Origin: Bradyrhizobium nivariense
GTDB taxonomy: Bacteria; Pseudomonadota; Alphaproteobacteria; Rhizobiales; Xanthobacteraceae
NCBI RefSeq assembly: GCF_029846715.1
Contig: NZ_JARVWW010000017.1
Location: 1-64,000, forward strand
Length of the DNA: 64,000 nt
Direction of reading: 5' to 3'
Below the pieces are notes generated by a model. That model was not told the DNA's origin. It ran no database searches and worked only from the letters and a program-made list of their open reading frames with translations. The translations under genes were made by a program, and so were the position numbers. Shown here piece after piece: positions 1-9,054 of this stretch; the stretch's first letter is position 1, and each line of letters starts with the position of its first letter.

Positions 1-246
1 CCGCTGCCCAGTGTCGAAGAGGCGCTGGCCTATCCCTACACGGGCTCTGAGCGCACCTCGATCTCGCGCAACCGCTCGCGCCTGTTCGTCGGCAGCCCTG
101 CGACGGTGCAGAAGACGCTGCAGCCGCTGATCGACGCGAGCAAGCCGGATGAGTTGATGGTGATCACGGCTGTGTACGATCACGACGCGCGGAAGAAATC
201 GTATTCGCTGTTGGCAGATGCATTCGGGCTGAGAGCGGCCGCGTAA
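1..246 (+). CDS. LLM class flavin-dependent oxidoreductase, C-terminal fragment (5' end outside window)
   Basis: The open frame runs in from the left edge and ends at TAA 244-246, giving the last 81 residues. The tail SPATVQKTLQPLIDAS, followed by DELMVITAVYDH and a short basic helix, matches the end of bacterial luciferase-like (LLM) flavin monooxygenases of the type often annotated next to alkanal monooxygenase. In that family the SPATV segment belongs to the barrel close to the FMN phosphate, and the DELM(V/I) strand is typical of the C-terminus. The substrate cannot be read from this fragment. A palindromic repeat begins seven bases after the stop. Confidence 0.7.
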   Translation, partial: PLPSVEEALAYPYTGSERTSISRNRSRLFVGSPATVQKTLQPLIDASKPDELMVITAVYDHDARKKSYSLLADAFGLRAAA

Positions 247-252
247 ACACTC

Positions 253-371
253 TCGTGCCCCGGACGCAGCGCAGCGCCCTTCAGCGGTGCACTGCAGAGC
301 CGGGGCCCATGGCGCCTCTGCGCTTCGCAGCCTCTGGATCCCGGCTCGCGCTTCGCGCGTCCGGGACACGA
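253..371. repeat. Palindromic intergenic repeat with inverted ends
   Basis: The two ends are inverted copies: 253-267 (TCGTGCCCCGGACGC) pairs with 357-371 at 14 of 15 positions. Between them lie shorter GC-rich hairpins. It fills the gap between the stop of the oxidoreductase and the stop of pheA (374), so it lies between two converging genes. I recognise this sequence type as a common non-coding repeat in Bradyrhizobium, but copy number cannot be checked here. Confidence 0.65.
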
Positions 372-373
372 AA

Positions 374-1219
374 CTATTCCATCGTCGCCCGGAACGGGTG
401 CCCCGGATACACGCCGACGATGCGGAATTCGCGCGAGAAGAATTTCAACTCCTCGATCGCGAAGGCGAGACCCTTGTCGTCAGGATGGCCGTCGACGTCG
501 GCATAGAATTGCGTGGCGAAGAAATTGCCGTCGACCATGTAGCTCTCGAGCTTGGTCATGTTGACGCCGTTGGTGGCAAAGCCGCCGAGCGCCTTGTAGA
601 GCGCGGCCGGCAAATTGCGCACCCGGAACACAAAAGTGGTGACCAGAGGACCGGAGCCCTGAGCGCCCCATTTCGGTTCGCGCGCCAGCACCACGAAGCG
701 CGTGGTGTTGTGGGCCTCGTCCTCGATGTCCTCAGCCAAAATGTCGAGGCCGTAGATCTGCGCGGCGAGGCGCGAGGCGATCGCGGCGACGGACTTGTCG
801 TTGCGCTCGGAAATGTCGCGGGCGCTGCCGGCGGTATCGGCGTGCACGATTGGCTTGATGCCGAGCTTGCGGATGATGCGCCGGCACTGGCCGAGCGCGT
901 GCACATGGCTCTCGACGCTCTTGATGTCTTCGAGCCTGGTCCCCTTCACCGCCATCAGCTGATGGCGAACCGGCAGAAACCATTCGCCGACGATGAAGAG
1001 GCCGGAGGCCGGCAGCAAATGATGGATGTCGGCGACGCGGCCTGCGACCGAATTCTCGATCGGGATCATGCCGAGGTCGGCCTCGCCCGACGAGATCGCC
1101 GACAATGCGTCCTCGAAGGTGGCGCATGGCATCGGCTCGGCGTCGGGATAGGCCTCGACGATGGCGATGTGGGAATTGGCCCCAGGCTCGCCCTGGAATG
1201 CGATTTTCAGCTTGCTCAT
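374..1219 (-). CDS. pheA: Prephenate dehydratase
   Basis: This 281-residue protein converts prephenate to phenylpyruvate, the committed step of phenylalanine synthesis, in the cytoplasm. The N-terminal two-lobed domain (residues 4-180) starts with IAFQGEPGANSH and carries the catalytic TRF motif at 173-175 (NTTRF). A regulatory ACT domain follows from about residue 195, with the phenylalanine-binding KLES segment. There is no chorismate mutase domain, so this is the monofunctional form and has that form's usual length. The start lies 21 bases after the kdsB stop, so the two are probably co-transcribed. Confidence 0.95.
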   Translation of the reverse strand: MSKLKIAFQGEPGANSHIAIVEAYPDAEPMPCATFEDALSAISSGEADLGMIPIENSVAGRVADIHHLLPASGLFIVGEWFLPVRHQLMAVKGTRLEDIKSVESHVHALGQCRRIIRKLGIKPIVHADTAGSARDISERNDKSVAAIASRLAAQIYGLDILAEDIEDEAHNTTRFVVLAREPKWGAQGSGPLVTTFVFRVRNLPAALYKALGGFATNGVNMTKLESYMVDGNFFATQFYADVDGHPDDKGLAFAIEELKFFSREFRIVGVYPGHPFRATME

Positions 1220-1240
1220 GCTCGGCCTTGTAACAGCGGC

Positions 1241-1981
1241 TCAGGATTTGGAAAGGATGCTGCGGGCGGTTTCCAGGTCCGCCGGCGTGTCGACCCCGCG
1301 GGGCACGGTGTCGACAATGGTGAAGTCGATGCGCATTCCGGCCTCAAGCGCCCGGAGCTGCTCGAGCTTCTCCTGCAATTCCAGCGGCGAGGGCGGAAGC
1401 CGGACGTAGCGCTCCAGCGCGGCGCGGCGATAGGCGTAGAGGCCGATATGGTGGTAACGCGGCCCGTCGCCGGTCGGGGCGGTTGCGCGGGTGAAATAAA
1501 GTGCGCGCATGCGTCTGCCGCCGAGCGAGGTTCCGATCGCCTTCACGACGCTTGGCGCGAGGTCCTCCTCCTCGGTGTGGATCTGCGAAGCCAGCGTGGC
1601 GATGTCCACGACGGGGTCTTGCAGCGGCGGCAGCACCTCGCGGATGTTGTCGATCGTGATGGTCGGAAAATCGCCCTGGAGATTGACCACGATCTCGGCC
1701 TTGCCGTCCGGATCGAGCTTCTGCATGGCCTCGTGGATGCGGTCGGAGCCGGAGGGGTGCTCCGGGCGGGTCATCACGGCCTCGCCGCCATGGGCGGTTA
1801 CGACCGACGCGATCTCCGCCGTGTCGGTTGCGACCGCGACCCGGCCTATGCCGGCGGCCTCGGCACGGCGCAGCACATGCACGATCATCGGCAGGCCCGC
1901 GATATCGGCGAGCGGCTTGCCGGGCAGGCGGGTGGCGGCCATGCGGGCCGGAATCAGCACCAGGATGCGGGGATCGATCAT
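1241..1981 (-). CDS. kdsB: 3-deoxy-manno-octulosonate cytidylyltransferase (CMP-KDO synthetase)
   Basis: This 246-residue enzyme activates KDO with CTP to CMP-KDO for lipopolysaccharide inner-core synthesis. The nucleotide-binding signature VLIPARMAATRLPGKPL lies at residues 7-23, followed by VATDTAEI and the substrate-binding HPSGSDRI segment, all typical of KdsB. The open frame continues upstream of MIDPRIL, but those extra 45 residues are low-complexity and lie in the cycM promoter region, so the ATG at 1981 is chosen. It is the first gene of a likely kdsB-pheA unit and is divergent from cycM. Confidence 0.95.
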   Translation of the reverse strand: MIDPRILVLIPARMAATRLPGKPLADIAGLPMIVHVLRRAEAAGIGRVAVATDTAEIASVVTAHGGEAVMTRPEHPSGSDRIHEAMQKLDPDGKAEIVVNLQGDFPTITIDNIREVLPPLQDPVVDIATLASQIHTEEEDLAPSVVKAIGTSLGGRRMRALYFTRATAPTGDGPRYHHIGLYAYRRAALERYVRLPPSPLELQEKLEQLRALEAGMRIDFTIVDTVPRGVDTPADLETARSILSKS

Positions 1982-2199
1982 CGGTTCAAGAGCCTGGAAA
2001 CGGGGCGTTTTCCGCGCCCAGAAATGGGGTGGGGACGGGCTTGAAGCCCGCTCGCTTATACGGGTTGCCAGACCCCGGGCAAACCGATATCTCAATGGCA
2101 AAACTCGGGGAAACAATAGGGAACGTTTGATTCTCCCGAGGCTCGTCCTGGCGGCTGCCTGGCCGCCAATTCTTCTTGCGGTGTGGGGCCTGGCCGGAA

Positions 2200-2754
2200 A
2201 TGGACTCTTTCGAACTCAACAAAATTCTCGGTGCCGTGCTCGGCACCTGTCTCATCCTGCTGGTGACGAGCTTCACCGCGAGTGCGCTGTTCTCGCCCAA
2301 GATGCCGGAAAAGCCGGGCTTCGAGATCGCCGTGAAGGAAGACGCCGGTCACGGCAAGGAAGGCGGCGCTGCCGCCGCGGCCTCCGAGCCGATCGAAAAG
2401 CTGCTCCAGACCGCCTCGGTCGAGAAGGGCGCCTCCGCCGCCAAGAAGTGCGGTGCCTGCCACACCTTCGAGAAGGGCGGCCCGAACCGTGTCGGTCCGA
2501 ATCTCTATGGCGTTGTCGGCGACCATGTCGGCGAAGGCCGCGGCGGCTTCAACTTCTCTGCTGCGATGAAGGGCAAGGGCGGCGCCTGGGACTTCGAGGC
2601 GCTCAACAAGTTCATTGCCAATCCCAAGGCGGCCGTCCCCGGCACCGCGATGGGTTTTGCCGGTATCCCGAAGGATAGCGAGCGCGCCGACGTCATCGCC
2701 TACCTGAACAGCCTCTCCGACAGCCCGAAGCCGCTGCCGACCGCGGCAAAATAA
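2200..2754 (+). CDS. cycM: Membrane-anchored c-type cytochrome CycM
   Basis: This 184-residue protein has an uncleaved N-terminal membrane anchor (about residues 8-30), an Ala/Glu-rich linker and a class I cytochrome c domain. The heme-binding CGACH motif is at residues 84-88 and the likely axial methionine is M151 (GTAMGFAG). The length and layout match CycM of Bradyrhizobium japonicum, which is known to carry electrons from the bc1 complex to the aa3 oxidase. The start at 2200 gives the membrane anchor at the right distance; an ATG eight codons upstream is less likely. A hairpin follows 29 bases after the stop. Confidence 0.93.
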   Translation: MDSFELNKILGAVLGTCLILLVTSFTASALFSPKMPEKPGFEIAVKEDAGHGKEGGAAAAASEPIEKLLQTASVEKGASAAKKCGACHTFEKGGPNRVGPNLYGVVGDHVGEGRGGFNFSAAMKGKGGAWDFEALNKFIANPKAAVPGTAMGFAGIPKDSERADVIAYLNSLSDSPKPLPTAAK

Positions 2755-2783
2755 GGCGCTTCAGTATCGATCTTGGAATATGC

Positions 2784-2805
2784 GGCCAGGCTGAAAAGCC
2801 TGGCC
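2784..2805 (+). terminator. Likely terminator hairpin after cycM
   Basis: GGCCAGGCT-gaaa-AGCCTGGCC is a perfect 9-bp stem with a tetraloop, followed by GTTCGTTTA. The T-run is weak but the position, just after cycM and before the transporter operon, fits a terminator. Confidence 0.6.
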
Positions 2806-2960
2806 GTTCGTTTATCCAGGCCTCGCGGTGACGTTATCGGGGCGTTTGGCCGCAGTGAGCCGCCGGCCCGGGCTTCCAAGATGAGGAAAAAGCAACATAT
2901 TCCGTCGAAACCTCGCCTATATTGGGAACTTAAAGGAGTAGCCTCCTTCAAGACAGGAAT

Positions 2961-4868
2961 GTGGATTTGGCCATTACCCGACGCGATCTCCTGCTCACTG
3001 GCACTGCCGCAGCAGCGCTCCCTGCCCTCGGTTCCGTAGCGGGCCTTCCCGTCGTCGGCGCGGCGCACGCGCAATCTGCCAGTGAGCTTACTTGGCGCCA
3101 CGCACTGTCGCTGTTCGGAAAGGTCAAGTACCCCGCCGACTTCAAGCGCTTCGACTACGTCAATCCGGAAGCGCCCAAAGGCGGCGTCGCGCGCCAGATC
3201 GCCGTCGGCACATTCGACAATTTCAACATCGTGGTCTCCGGAGTGAAGGGTCAGGTCGCCGGTGCCGTGGCGTTCGTCTATGAATCGCTCCTGACACCCG
3301 CGCTCGACGAAGTCTCGACCGAATACGGCGCACTGGCCGAGGCCATCAGCCACCCCGACGATTTTTCCTTCGTCAGCTATCGTTTGCGGTCCGACGCCAA
3401 ATGGCATGATGGCAAGCCTGTGACCGCGGAAGACGTGATCTTCTCGCTCGATTCCTTCAAGAAGCACCACCCGCAGTACTCGGCCTATTACAGCCATGTG
3501 ACGAAGGCCGAGCAGGTCGGCGAGCGCGAGGTGAAGTTCGTGTTCGACGCGCCGGGCAACCGCGAGCTGCCGCAGATCGTCGGGCAGCTGACCGTCTTGC
3601 CGAAGCATTGGTGGGAGGGGACCGACGCGCAGGGTCGCAAGCGCGATGTCTCCGCCACCACGCTCGAAGTGCCGCTGGGGTCGGGCCCCTACAGGGTCAA
3701 GGAATTCGTTGCCGGACGGTCGATCGTGCTGGAGCGCGTCAAGGATTATTGGGGGCGCGATCTCGCCGCCAATGTGGGCCGCAATAATTTCGACGAGATG
3801 CGCTACGAGTATTTCCGCGACGCCACCGTGGCGATCGAGGCTTTCAAGGCCGATCAGGTCGATTGGCGCACCGAGAACAGCGCGAAGAACTGGGCGACGG
3901 CCTACGACTTCCCGGCCGTCACCGAAAAGCGCGTGCTCCTCGAGGAGTTCGCCAATCGCAGCTCGGGCGTCATGCAGGCCTTTGTGCCGAACCTGCGCCG
4001 CGCCAAGTTCAGGGATCCGCGCGTGCGTCGAGCGCTCAACTACGCGTTCGACTTCGAGGAGATGAACAAGCAGATCTTCTACGGCCAGTACAAGCGCGTC
4101 AGCAGTTATTTCGATGGCATCGATGAGCTGATGGCGACCGGTTTGCCGCAGGGCAAGGAGCTCGAGATCCTCGAGACGGTCCGCGCCGAAGTCCCGCCCG
4201 AAGTCTTCACGACGGCCTATACCAATCCAGTCGGCGGCAGTCCGGAAGCCGTGCGCGACAATCTGCGCGAGGCGCTTCGCCTGTTCAAGGAAGCCGGCTA
4301 CGAAGTGCGCGACCGCAAGCTGATCGACGTCAAGACGGGCGCCCAGTTCTCGCTTGAACTGCTGAACTCGGATCCGAGCTTCGAGCGGATCACGCTGTTC
4401 TACAAGCCGTCGCTGGAACGGCTCGGCATTGCCGTCAGCGTGCGGACGGTCGATCCGACCCAATACGAGAACAGGACTCGCGAGTGGGATTTCGACATCG
4501 TCACCAACTCCTGGGGCGAGTCGCAGTCGCCGGGTAACGAGCAGCGCGAATTCTGGTCGTCGAAGACGGCCGACATCGCCGGGTCACGCAATATTACCGG
4601 CATCAAGAATCCGGCGGTCGACAAGCTGATCGAGCGGGTGATCTACGCCAAGGGTCGCGACGATCTCGTCGCGGCAACCAAGGCACTCGACCGCGTCCTG
4701 CTGTGGAATCACTACGTGGTGCCGCAGTGGACCTATACGAAGGTGCGCACCGCGCGCTGGGATCGCTTCGGCCGGCCGGCGGAATTGCCCAAATACGGTC
4801 AGTCCGGCTTTCCGTTCATTTGGTGGTACGACGCGGACAAGGCGGCGCGGATCGCAAAGAAGTCGTGA
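2961..4868 (+). CDS. Periplasmic peptide-binding protein of the Yej-type ABC importer (first of two)
   Basis: This 635-residue extracellular solute-binding protein belongs to family 5 (oligopeptide/dipeptide type). The N-terminus has a twin-arginine signal (ITRRDLLLTG) and a likely cleavage site after AHA near residue 37. Typical segments are YPADFKRFDYVN-PEAPKGG near residue 60 and KWHDGKPVTAEDVIFSLD, the family signature. It starts at GTG 2961; the ATG two bases before is out of frame, and an AAAGGAG motif lies at 2931-2937, farther upstream than usual, so the exact start is not certain. The next gene is a paralogue 14 bases downstream, followed by yejBEF. The family resembles YejA, and YepA of Agrobacterium, which feeds peptidoglycan peptides to YejBEF. 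Confidence 0.88.
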   Translation: MDLAITRRDLLLTGTAAAALPALGSVAGLPVVGAAHAQSASELTWRHALSLFGKVKYPADFKRFDYVNPEAPKGGVARQIAVGTFDNFNIVVSGVKGQVAGAVAFVYESLLTPALDEVSTEYGALAEAISHPDDFSFVSYRLRSDAKWHDGKPVTAEDVIFSLDSFKKHHPQYSAYYSHVTKAEQVGEREVKFVFDAPGNRELPQIVGQLTVLPKHWWEGTDAQGRKRDVSATTLEVPLGSGPYRVKEFVAGRSIVLERVKDYWGRDLAANVGRNNFDEMRYEYFRDATVAIEAFKADQVDWRTENSAKNWATAYDFPAVTEKRVLLEEFANRSSGVMQAFVPNLRRAKFRDPRVRRALNYAFDFEEMNKQIFYGQYKRVSSYFDGIDELMATGLPQGKELEILETVRAEVPPEVFTTAYTNPVGGSPEAVRDNLREALRLFKEAGYEVRDRKLIDVKTGAQFSLELLNSDPSFERITLFYKPSLERLGIAVSVRTVDPTQYENRTREWDFDIVTNSWGESQSPGNEQREFWSSKTADIAGSRNITGIKNPAVDKLIERVIYAKGRDDLVAATKALDRVLLWNHYVVPQWTYTKVRTARWDRFGRPAELPKYGQSGFPFIWWYDADKAARIAKKS

Positions 4869-4882
4869 AGGACGCTCCCCGC

Positions 4883-6757
4883 ATGACGCAGATGTCACGC
4901 CGGCATGTGCTGGCCCTGGGTGCCGGCGGTGCGTTCAGCGCCGCCTGGCTCCGGGGCGCGACAGCGTCCGAGATGCCCGCCGAGGCCCACGGCATGTCGG
5001 CGTTCGGTGACCTCAAATATCCCGCCGACTTCCATCACTTCGACTACGTCAATGTCGACGCGCCGAAGGGCGGCACGTTCTCGCTTATCCCGTCGGTGCG
5101 CGCCTACAACCAGTCCTACCAGACCTTCAATTCGCTCAATGCCTTCATCCTCAAAGGCGATGGCGCGCAGGGCATGGACATGACCTTTGCGCCGCTGATG
5201 GTGCGAGCCAATGACGAACCGGATGGGATGTACGGGCTTGCCGCCAAGTCTGTAAATATATCGGCAGACAAGCTGGTCTATCGCTTCACCATGCGGCCCG
5301 AGGCGAAATTCCACGACGGCACCAAGCTCACCGCGCACGACGCGGCATTTTCGTTGACGGCGCTGAAGACGAAGGGCCATCCGCTGATCATCGTGCAGAT
5401 GCGCGATATGATCAGCGCGGAAGCCGTTGACGATGCGACACTAGTCGTCAGCTTTGCCAAGGGACGCGCGCGCGACGTGCCGCTCTATGTCGCGGGGCTG
5501 CCTATCTTCTCGAAAGCTTACTATGCCTCCCGTCCGTTCGACGAAACGTCTCTGGAGATCCCGCTGGGTTCGGGGCCGTACAAGGTCGGCAAGTTCGAGG
5601 TCAACCGCTACATCGAGTATGAGCGCGCGAAGGACTGGTGGGCTGCCGATCTGCCGCCATGTCGCGGCAGCTACAATTTCGACGTCGTGCGCTACGAATT
5701 CTACCGCGACCGCGATGTCGCCTTCGAAGGTTTTACCGGCAAGAACTATCTCTACCGCGAGGAGTTCACCTCTCGGATCTGGGCGACGCGCTATGACTTC
5801 CCTGCGGCGAAGGACGGTCGCGTCAAGATGGAGGTCGTGCCCGACGACACGCCGTCCGGCGCGCAAGGATGGTTCATCAACACGCGGCGCGACAAGTTTA
5901 GGGATCCTCGCGTGCGCGAGGCCCTGATCGACGCCTTCGACTTCGAGTGGACCAACAAGACCATCATGTACGGTGCTTATGCCCGCACGGTGTCGCCATT
6001 TCAGAATTCGGATCTCATGGCGAGCGACGGACCTCCGTCGCCGGACGAGCTGAAGCTGCTGGAGCCGTTTCGCGGCCAGGTTCCCGACGAAGTGTTCGCC
6101 GCACCGTTCACGCCGCCAGTCTCGGACGGCTCCGGGCAGGACCGCAGCCTGCTGCGCAAGGCGCAGCAACTGCTCATTGAGGCCGGCCTGCCGATCAAGG
6201 ACGGCAAACGGGTGCTGCCGAATGGTGAGGTGTTCAGGATCGAGTTCCTGCTGGACGAGCCTTCGTTCCAGCCGCACCATGCCCCCTACATCAAGAATCT
6301 CGCGACGCTCGGCATCGAAGCGAGCGTGCGCCTCGTCGATGCCGTGCAACACAAGGCGCGCCAGGAAGATTTCGACTTCGACATCACGATCCAGCGCTTC
6401 AGCATGTCGGCGACACCGGGCGATGCCATGCGCGCGTTCTTTTCCTCGCAGGTCGCCGCAACCAAGGGCTCGTACAATCTGGCGGGCGTCGCCAGTCCAG
6501 CCATCGACGCCATGATCGAAAAAATCATGGCGGCGGACAACCGAGAGGACTTGACCGTCGCCTGCCGGGCCTTCGATCGCCTGTTCCGGGCCGGCCGTTA
6601 TTGGGTGCCGCAATGGTATAACAAGACGCATCGGCTTGCTTATTGGGACCAATTCGGCCATCCGCAGAAGCTGCCGCGTTATGCCAACGGCGTCGGCGCC
6701 CCCGATATCTGGTGGCATGATGGCGGCAAGGCCGCCAAGCTCGAGCAGGCGAAATAG
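4883..6757 (+). CDS. Periplasmic peptide-binding protein of the Yej-type ABC importer (second of two)
   Basis: This 624-residue paralogue of the preceding gene has a twin-arginine signal (SRRHVLALGAGG, residues 5-16) and the same early segment (FGDLKYPADF-HHFDYVNVDAPKGG). It starts at ATG 4883 behind GAAGGA; a longer open frame upstream lies inside the previous gene and is not used. Its stop is two bases from yejB, so it is surely part of the same transcript. Two binding proteins for one permease suggest two ligand classes, for example general peptides and muropeptides, but which protein does which cannot be read from sequence. A family-5 periplasmic binding role is firm; the ligand is inference. 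Confidence 0.88.
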   Translation: MTQMSRRHVLALGAGGAFSAAWLRGATASEMPAEAHGMSAFGDLKYPADFHHFDYVNVDAPKGGTFSLIPSVRAYNQSYQTFNSLNAFILKGDGAQGMDMTFAPLMVRANDEPDGMYGLAAKSVNISADKLVYRFTMRPEAKFHDGTKLTAHDAAFSLTALKTKGHPLIIVQMRDMISAEAVDDATLVVSFAKGRARDVPLYVAGLPIFSKAYYASRPFDETSLEIPLGSGPYKVGKFEVNRYIEYERAKDWWAADLPPCRGSYNFDVVRYEFYRDRDVAFEGFTGKNYLYREEFTSRIWATRYDFPAAKDGRVKMEVVPDDTPSGAQGWFINTRRDKFRDPRVREALIDAFDFEWTNKTIMYGAYARTVSPFQNSDLMASDGPPSPDELKLLEPFRGQVPDEVFAAPFTPPVSDGSGQDRSLLRKAQQLLIEAGLPIKDGKRVLPNGEVFRIEFLLDEPSFQPHHAPYIKNLATLGIEASVRLVDAVQHKARQEDFDFDITIQRFSMSATPGDAMRAFFSSQVAATKGSYNLAGVASPAIDAMIEKIMAADNREDLTVACRAFDRLFRAGRYWVPQWYNKTHRLAYWDQFGHPQKLPRYANGVGAPDIWWHDGGKAAKLEQAK

Positions 6758-6759
6758 CC

Positions 6760-7869
6760 ATGAGCGCCTATATCGCCCGCCGCATCCTGCTGATGATCCC
6801 GACCTTGCTCGGGATCCTCTTCGTCTCCTTCATCGTCGTGCAGTTCGCGCCGGGCGGCCCGGTCGAGCGCGTGATCGCGCAGCTCTCGGGCGCCGACACC
6901 GGCGGCAGTTCGCGCATTTCAGGCGGCAGCGACTTTGCACAGCGCACGCCGGGCCAAGTCGGCGCCGGCGGCGATGCCATGAACTCGAAATATCGTGGCG
7001 CGCAAGGGCTCGATCCCGATTTCATCAAGAAGCTGGAGGTGCAGTTCGGCTTCGACAAGCCGGCACCGGAACGCTTTCTCCTGATGGTGTGGAACTTCGC
7101 CCGCTTCGATTTCGGCAAGAGCTATTTTCGCGACGTCAGCGTAATGCAGCTGGTCAAGGAGAAGTTGCCGGTCTCGATCTCGCTCGGCATCTGGCTGACG
7201 CTGCTAACCTACCTGATCTCGATTCCGCTCGGCATCCGCAAGGCGGTCAGGGACGGAACGCGCTTCGACACCTGGACGTCGAGCGTGCTCGTGCTCGGCT
7301 ATGCGATACCCGGCTTCCTGTTCGCGATCCTCCTGATCATCCTGTTTGCCGGGGGGTCGTTTTTCAACTGGTTCCCGCTGCGCGGACTGACGTCAGACGG
7401 CTGGTCGGAGTTTCCGTGGTACTGGAAGATCATCGATTACTTCTGGCATCTGACGCTGCCGCTGATCGCCATGGGGCTCGGCGCGTTCACCACCATGACG
7501 TTCCTGACCAAGAACTCGTTTCTGGACGAGATCCGCAAGCAATACGTGATGACCGCGCGCGCGAAAGGCTGCAGCGAGAATCGGGTGCTCTATGGTCACG
7601 TCTTCCGCAACGCGATGCTCATCGTCATCGCCGGCTTTCCCAGCACCTTCATCCACGCCTTCTTCTCGGGCTCGCTTCTGATCGAGACCATCTTCTCGCT
7701 GGACGGGCTGGGGCTGCTCAGTTTCGAGAGCGTTCTCAACCGCGACTACCCCGTGGTGTTCGGCACGCTCTTCATCTTTTCGCTCGTTGGCCTCGTGATC
7801 AACCTCATCTCTGACCTGACCTATATGTGGATCGATCCGCGGATTGATTTCGAGGCGCGGGAGGTCTGA
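6760..7869 (+). CDS. yejB: ABC transporter permease YejB
   Basis: This 369-residue inner-membrane permease belongs to the DppB/OppB branch. The first membrane helix (MMIPTLLGILFVSFIVVQF) is followed by a long periplasmic loop with the APGGPVE segment, and a block of membrane helices follows. The coupling (EAA) loop, which contacts the ATPase, is around residue 265 (MTARAKG...VLYGHVFRNAM). The start lies two bases after the preceding stop, and the stop TGA overlaps the yejE start (TGATG). With yejE it would form the membrane channel of the peptide importer. Confidence 0.93.
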   Translation: MSAYIARRILLMIPTLLGILFVSFIVVQFAPGGPVERVIAQLSGADTGGSSRISGGSDFAQRTPGQVGAGGDAMNSKYRGAQGLDPDFIKKLEVQFGFDKPAPERFLLMVWNFARFDFGKSYFRDVSVMQLVKEKLPVSISLGIWLTLLTYLISIPLGIRKAVRDGTRFDTWTSSVLVLGYAIPGFLFAILLIILFAGGSFFNWFPLRGLTSDGWSEFPWYWKIIDYFWHLTLPLIAMGLGAFTTMTFLTKNSFLDEIRKQYVMTARAKGCSENRVLYGHVFRNAMLIVIAGFPSTFIHAFFSGSLLIETIFSLDGLGLLSFESVLNRDYPVVFGTLFIFSLVGLVINLISDLTYMWIDPRIDFEAREV

Positions 7870-9050
7870 TGACGCTGGCCGCCCCCACCACGCCGATCGA
7901 AACCACTGCGAAGTCGCCGCTCGGCGATGCCGTGCCGATCACGCGCAAACAGTTCGTGCCATCGCCGCTCAACAGGCGGCGCTGGCAGAATTTCAAGGCG
8001 AACCGGCGCGGCTACTGGTCGTTCTGGATCTTCCTGATCCTGTTCGTGGTGTCGCTGTTCGCCGAGCTGATCGCCAATGATCGGCCGTTCCTGATCAAAT
8101 ATGACGGCCACCTCTATTGGCCGTCCGTCGTCACCTATTCGGAAACCACTTTCGGCGGCGACTTCGAAACGGCAGCCGACTATCGCGATCCCTATTTGCA
8201 GAAGCTGATCAGGGACAAGGGCGGCAGCATCGTCTGGCCGCTGATCCGCTACTCCTACGACACCCACAATCTCGATCTGCCGACGCCGGCGCCGTCGCCG
8301 CCGACCTGGATGCTGACGGAAGCGCAGTGCAAGCCTGTCGTCGAGAAGAAAGGCCTCAAAAGCTGCCGCGATCTCGAATACAACTGGCTCGGCACCGACG
8401 ACCAGGGCCGCGACGTGGTGGCGCGGCTGATCTACGGCTTCCGCATCTCGGTGCTGTTCGGCCTCTGCCTGACCATCGTCTCCTCCGTCATCGGCATCGC
8501 GGCCGGCGCGGTGCAGGGCTATTTCGGCGGCTGGATCGACCTGTTGTTCCAGCGTTTCATCGAGATATGGACCGCGATCCCTTCGCTCTATCTGCTGCTG
8601 ATCCTGTCGTCGGTGCTCGTGCCGGGCTTCTTCGTGCTGCTCGGCATCCTGCTGTTGTTTTCCTGGGTGTCGCTGGTCGGACTCGTGCGCGCGGAATTCC
8701 TGCGCGGGCGCAATTTCGAGTATATCCAGGCGGCGCGGGCGCTCGGCGTGTCGAACAAGGTCATCATGTTCCGGCATCTGTTGCCGAATGCGATGGTCGC
8801 GACGATGACGTTCCTGCCATTCATCGTGTCGAGTTCGGTGATGACGCTGACGGCGCTCGACTTCCTGGGGTTCGGCCTGCCGCCCGGCTCGCCGTCGCTT
8901 GGCGAGCTGCTGTCGCAGGGCAAGTCCAACGTGCAGGCGCCTTGGCTCGGTTTCTCCGGCTTCTTCTCGGTCGCGATCATGCTGTCGCTTTTGATCTTCA
9001 TCGGCGAGGCCGTGCGCGACGCCTTTGATCCGCGCAAGACGTTCAGGTAA
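7869..9050 (+). CDS. yejE: ABC transporter permease YejE
   Basis: This 393-residue permease belongs to the DppC/OppC branch. It has a cytoplasmic N-terminus ending in NRRRWQNFKANRRGYWSFW, a first membrane helix near residues 55-75, a periplasmic insert of about 100 residues, and then five helices with the EAA coupling loop (AARALGVSNKVIMFRHLLPNAM) near residue 300. It is about 50 residues longer than E. coli YejE, mainly in the N-terminal half. It is translationally coupled to yejB (one-base overlap) and lies four bases before yejF. Confidence 0.93.
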   Translation: MTLAAPTTPIETTAKSPLGDAVPITRKQFVPSPLNRRRWQNFKANRRGYWSFWIFLILFVVSLFAELIANDRPFLIKYDGHLYWPSVVTYSETTFGGDFETAADYRDPYLQKLIRDKGGSIVWPLIRYSYDTHNLDLPTPAPSPPTWMLTEAQCKPVVEKKGLKSCRDLEYNWLGTDDQGRDVVARLIYGFRISVLFGLCLTIVSSVIGIAAGAVQGYFGGWIDLLFQRFIEIWTAIPSLYLLLILSSVLVPGFFVLLGILLLFSWVSLVGLVRAEFLRGRNFEYIQAARALGVSNKVIMFRHLLPNAMVATMTFLPFIVSSSVMTLTALDFLGFGLPPGSPSLGELLSQGKSNVQAPWLGFSGFFSVAIMLSLLIFIGEAVRDAFDPRKTFR

Positions 9051-9054
9051 ACTA

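Noticed and set aside
287..2044. Long open frame opposite pheA and kdsB
   Set aside because: It mirrors two clear genes and is rich in Arg, Ala, Gly and His, as expected from reading high-GC genes on the wrong strand.
2700..4463. Open frame of 587 codons opposite the first binding-protein gene
   Set aside because: Antisense artefact of high GC; no family similarity, and the plus-strand gene is certain.
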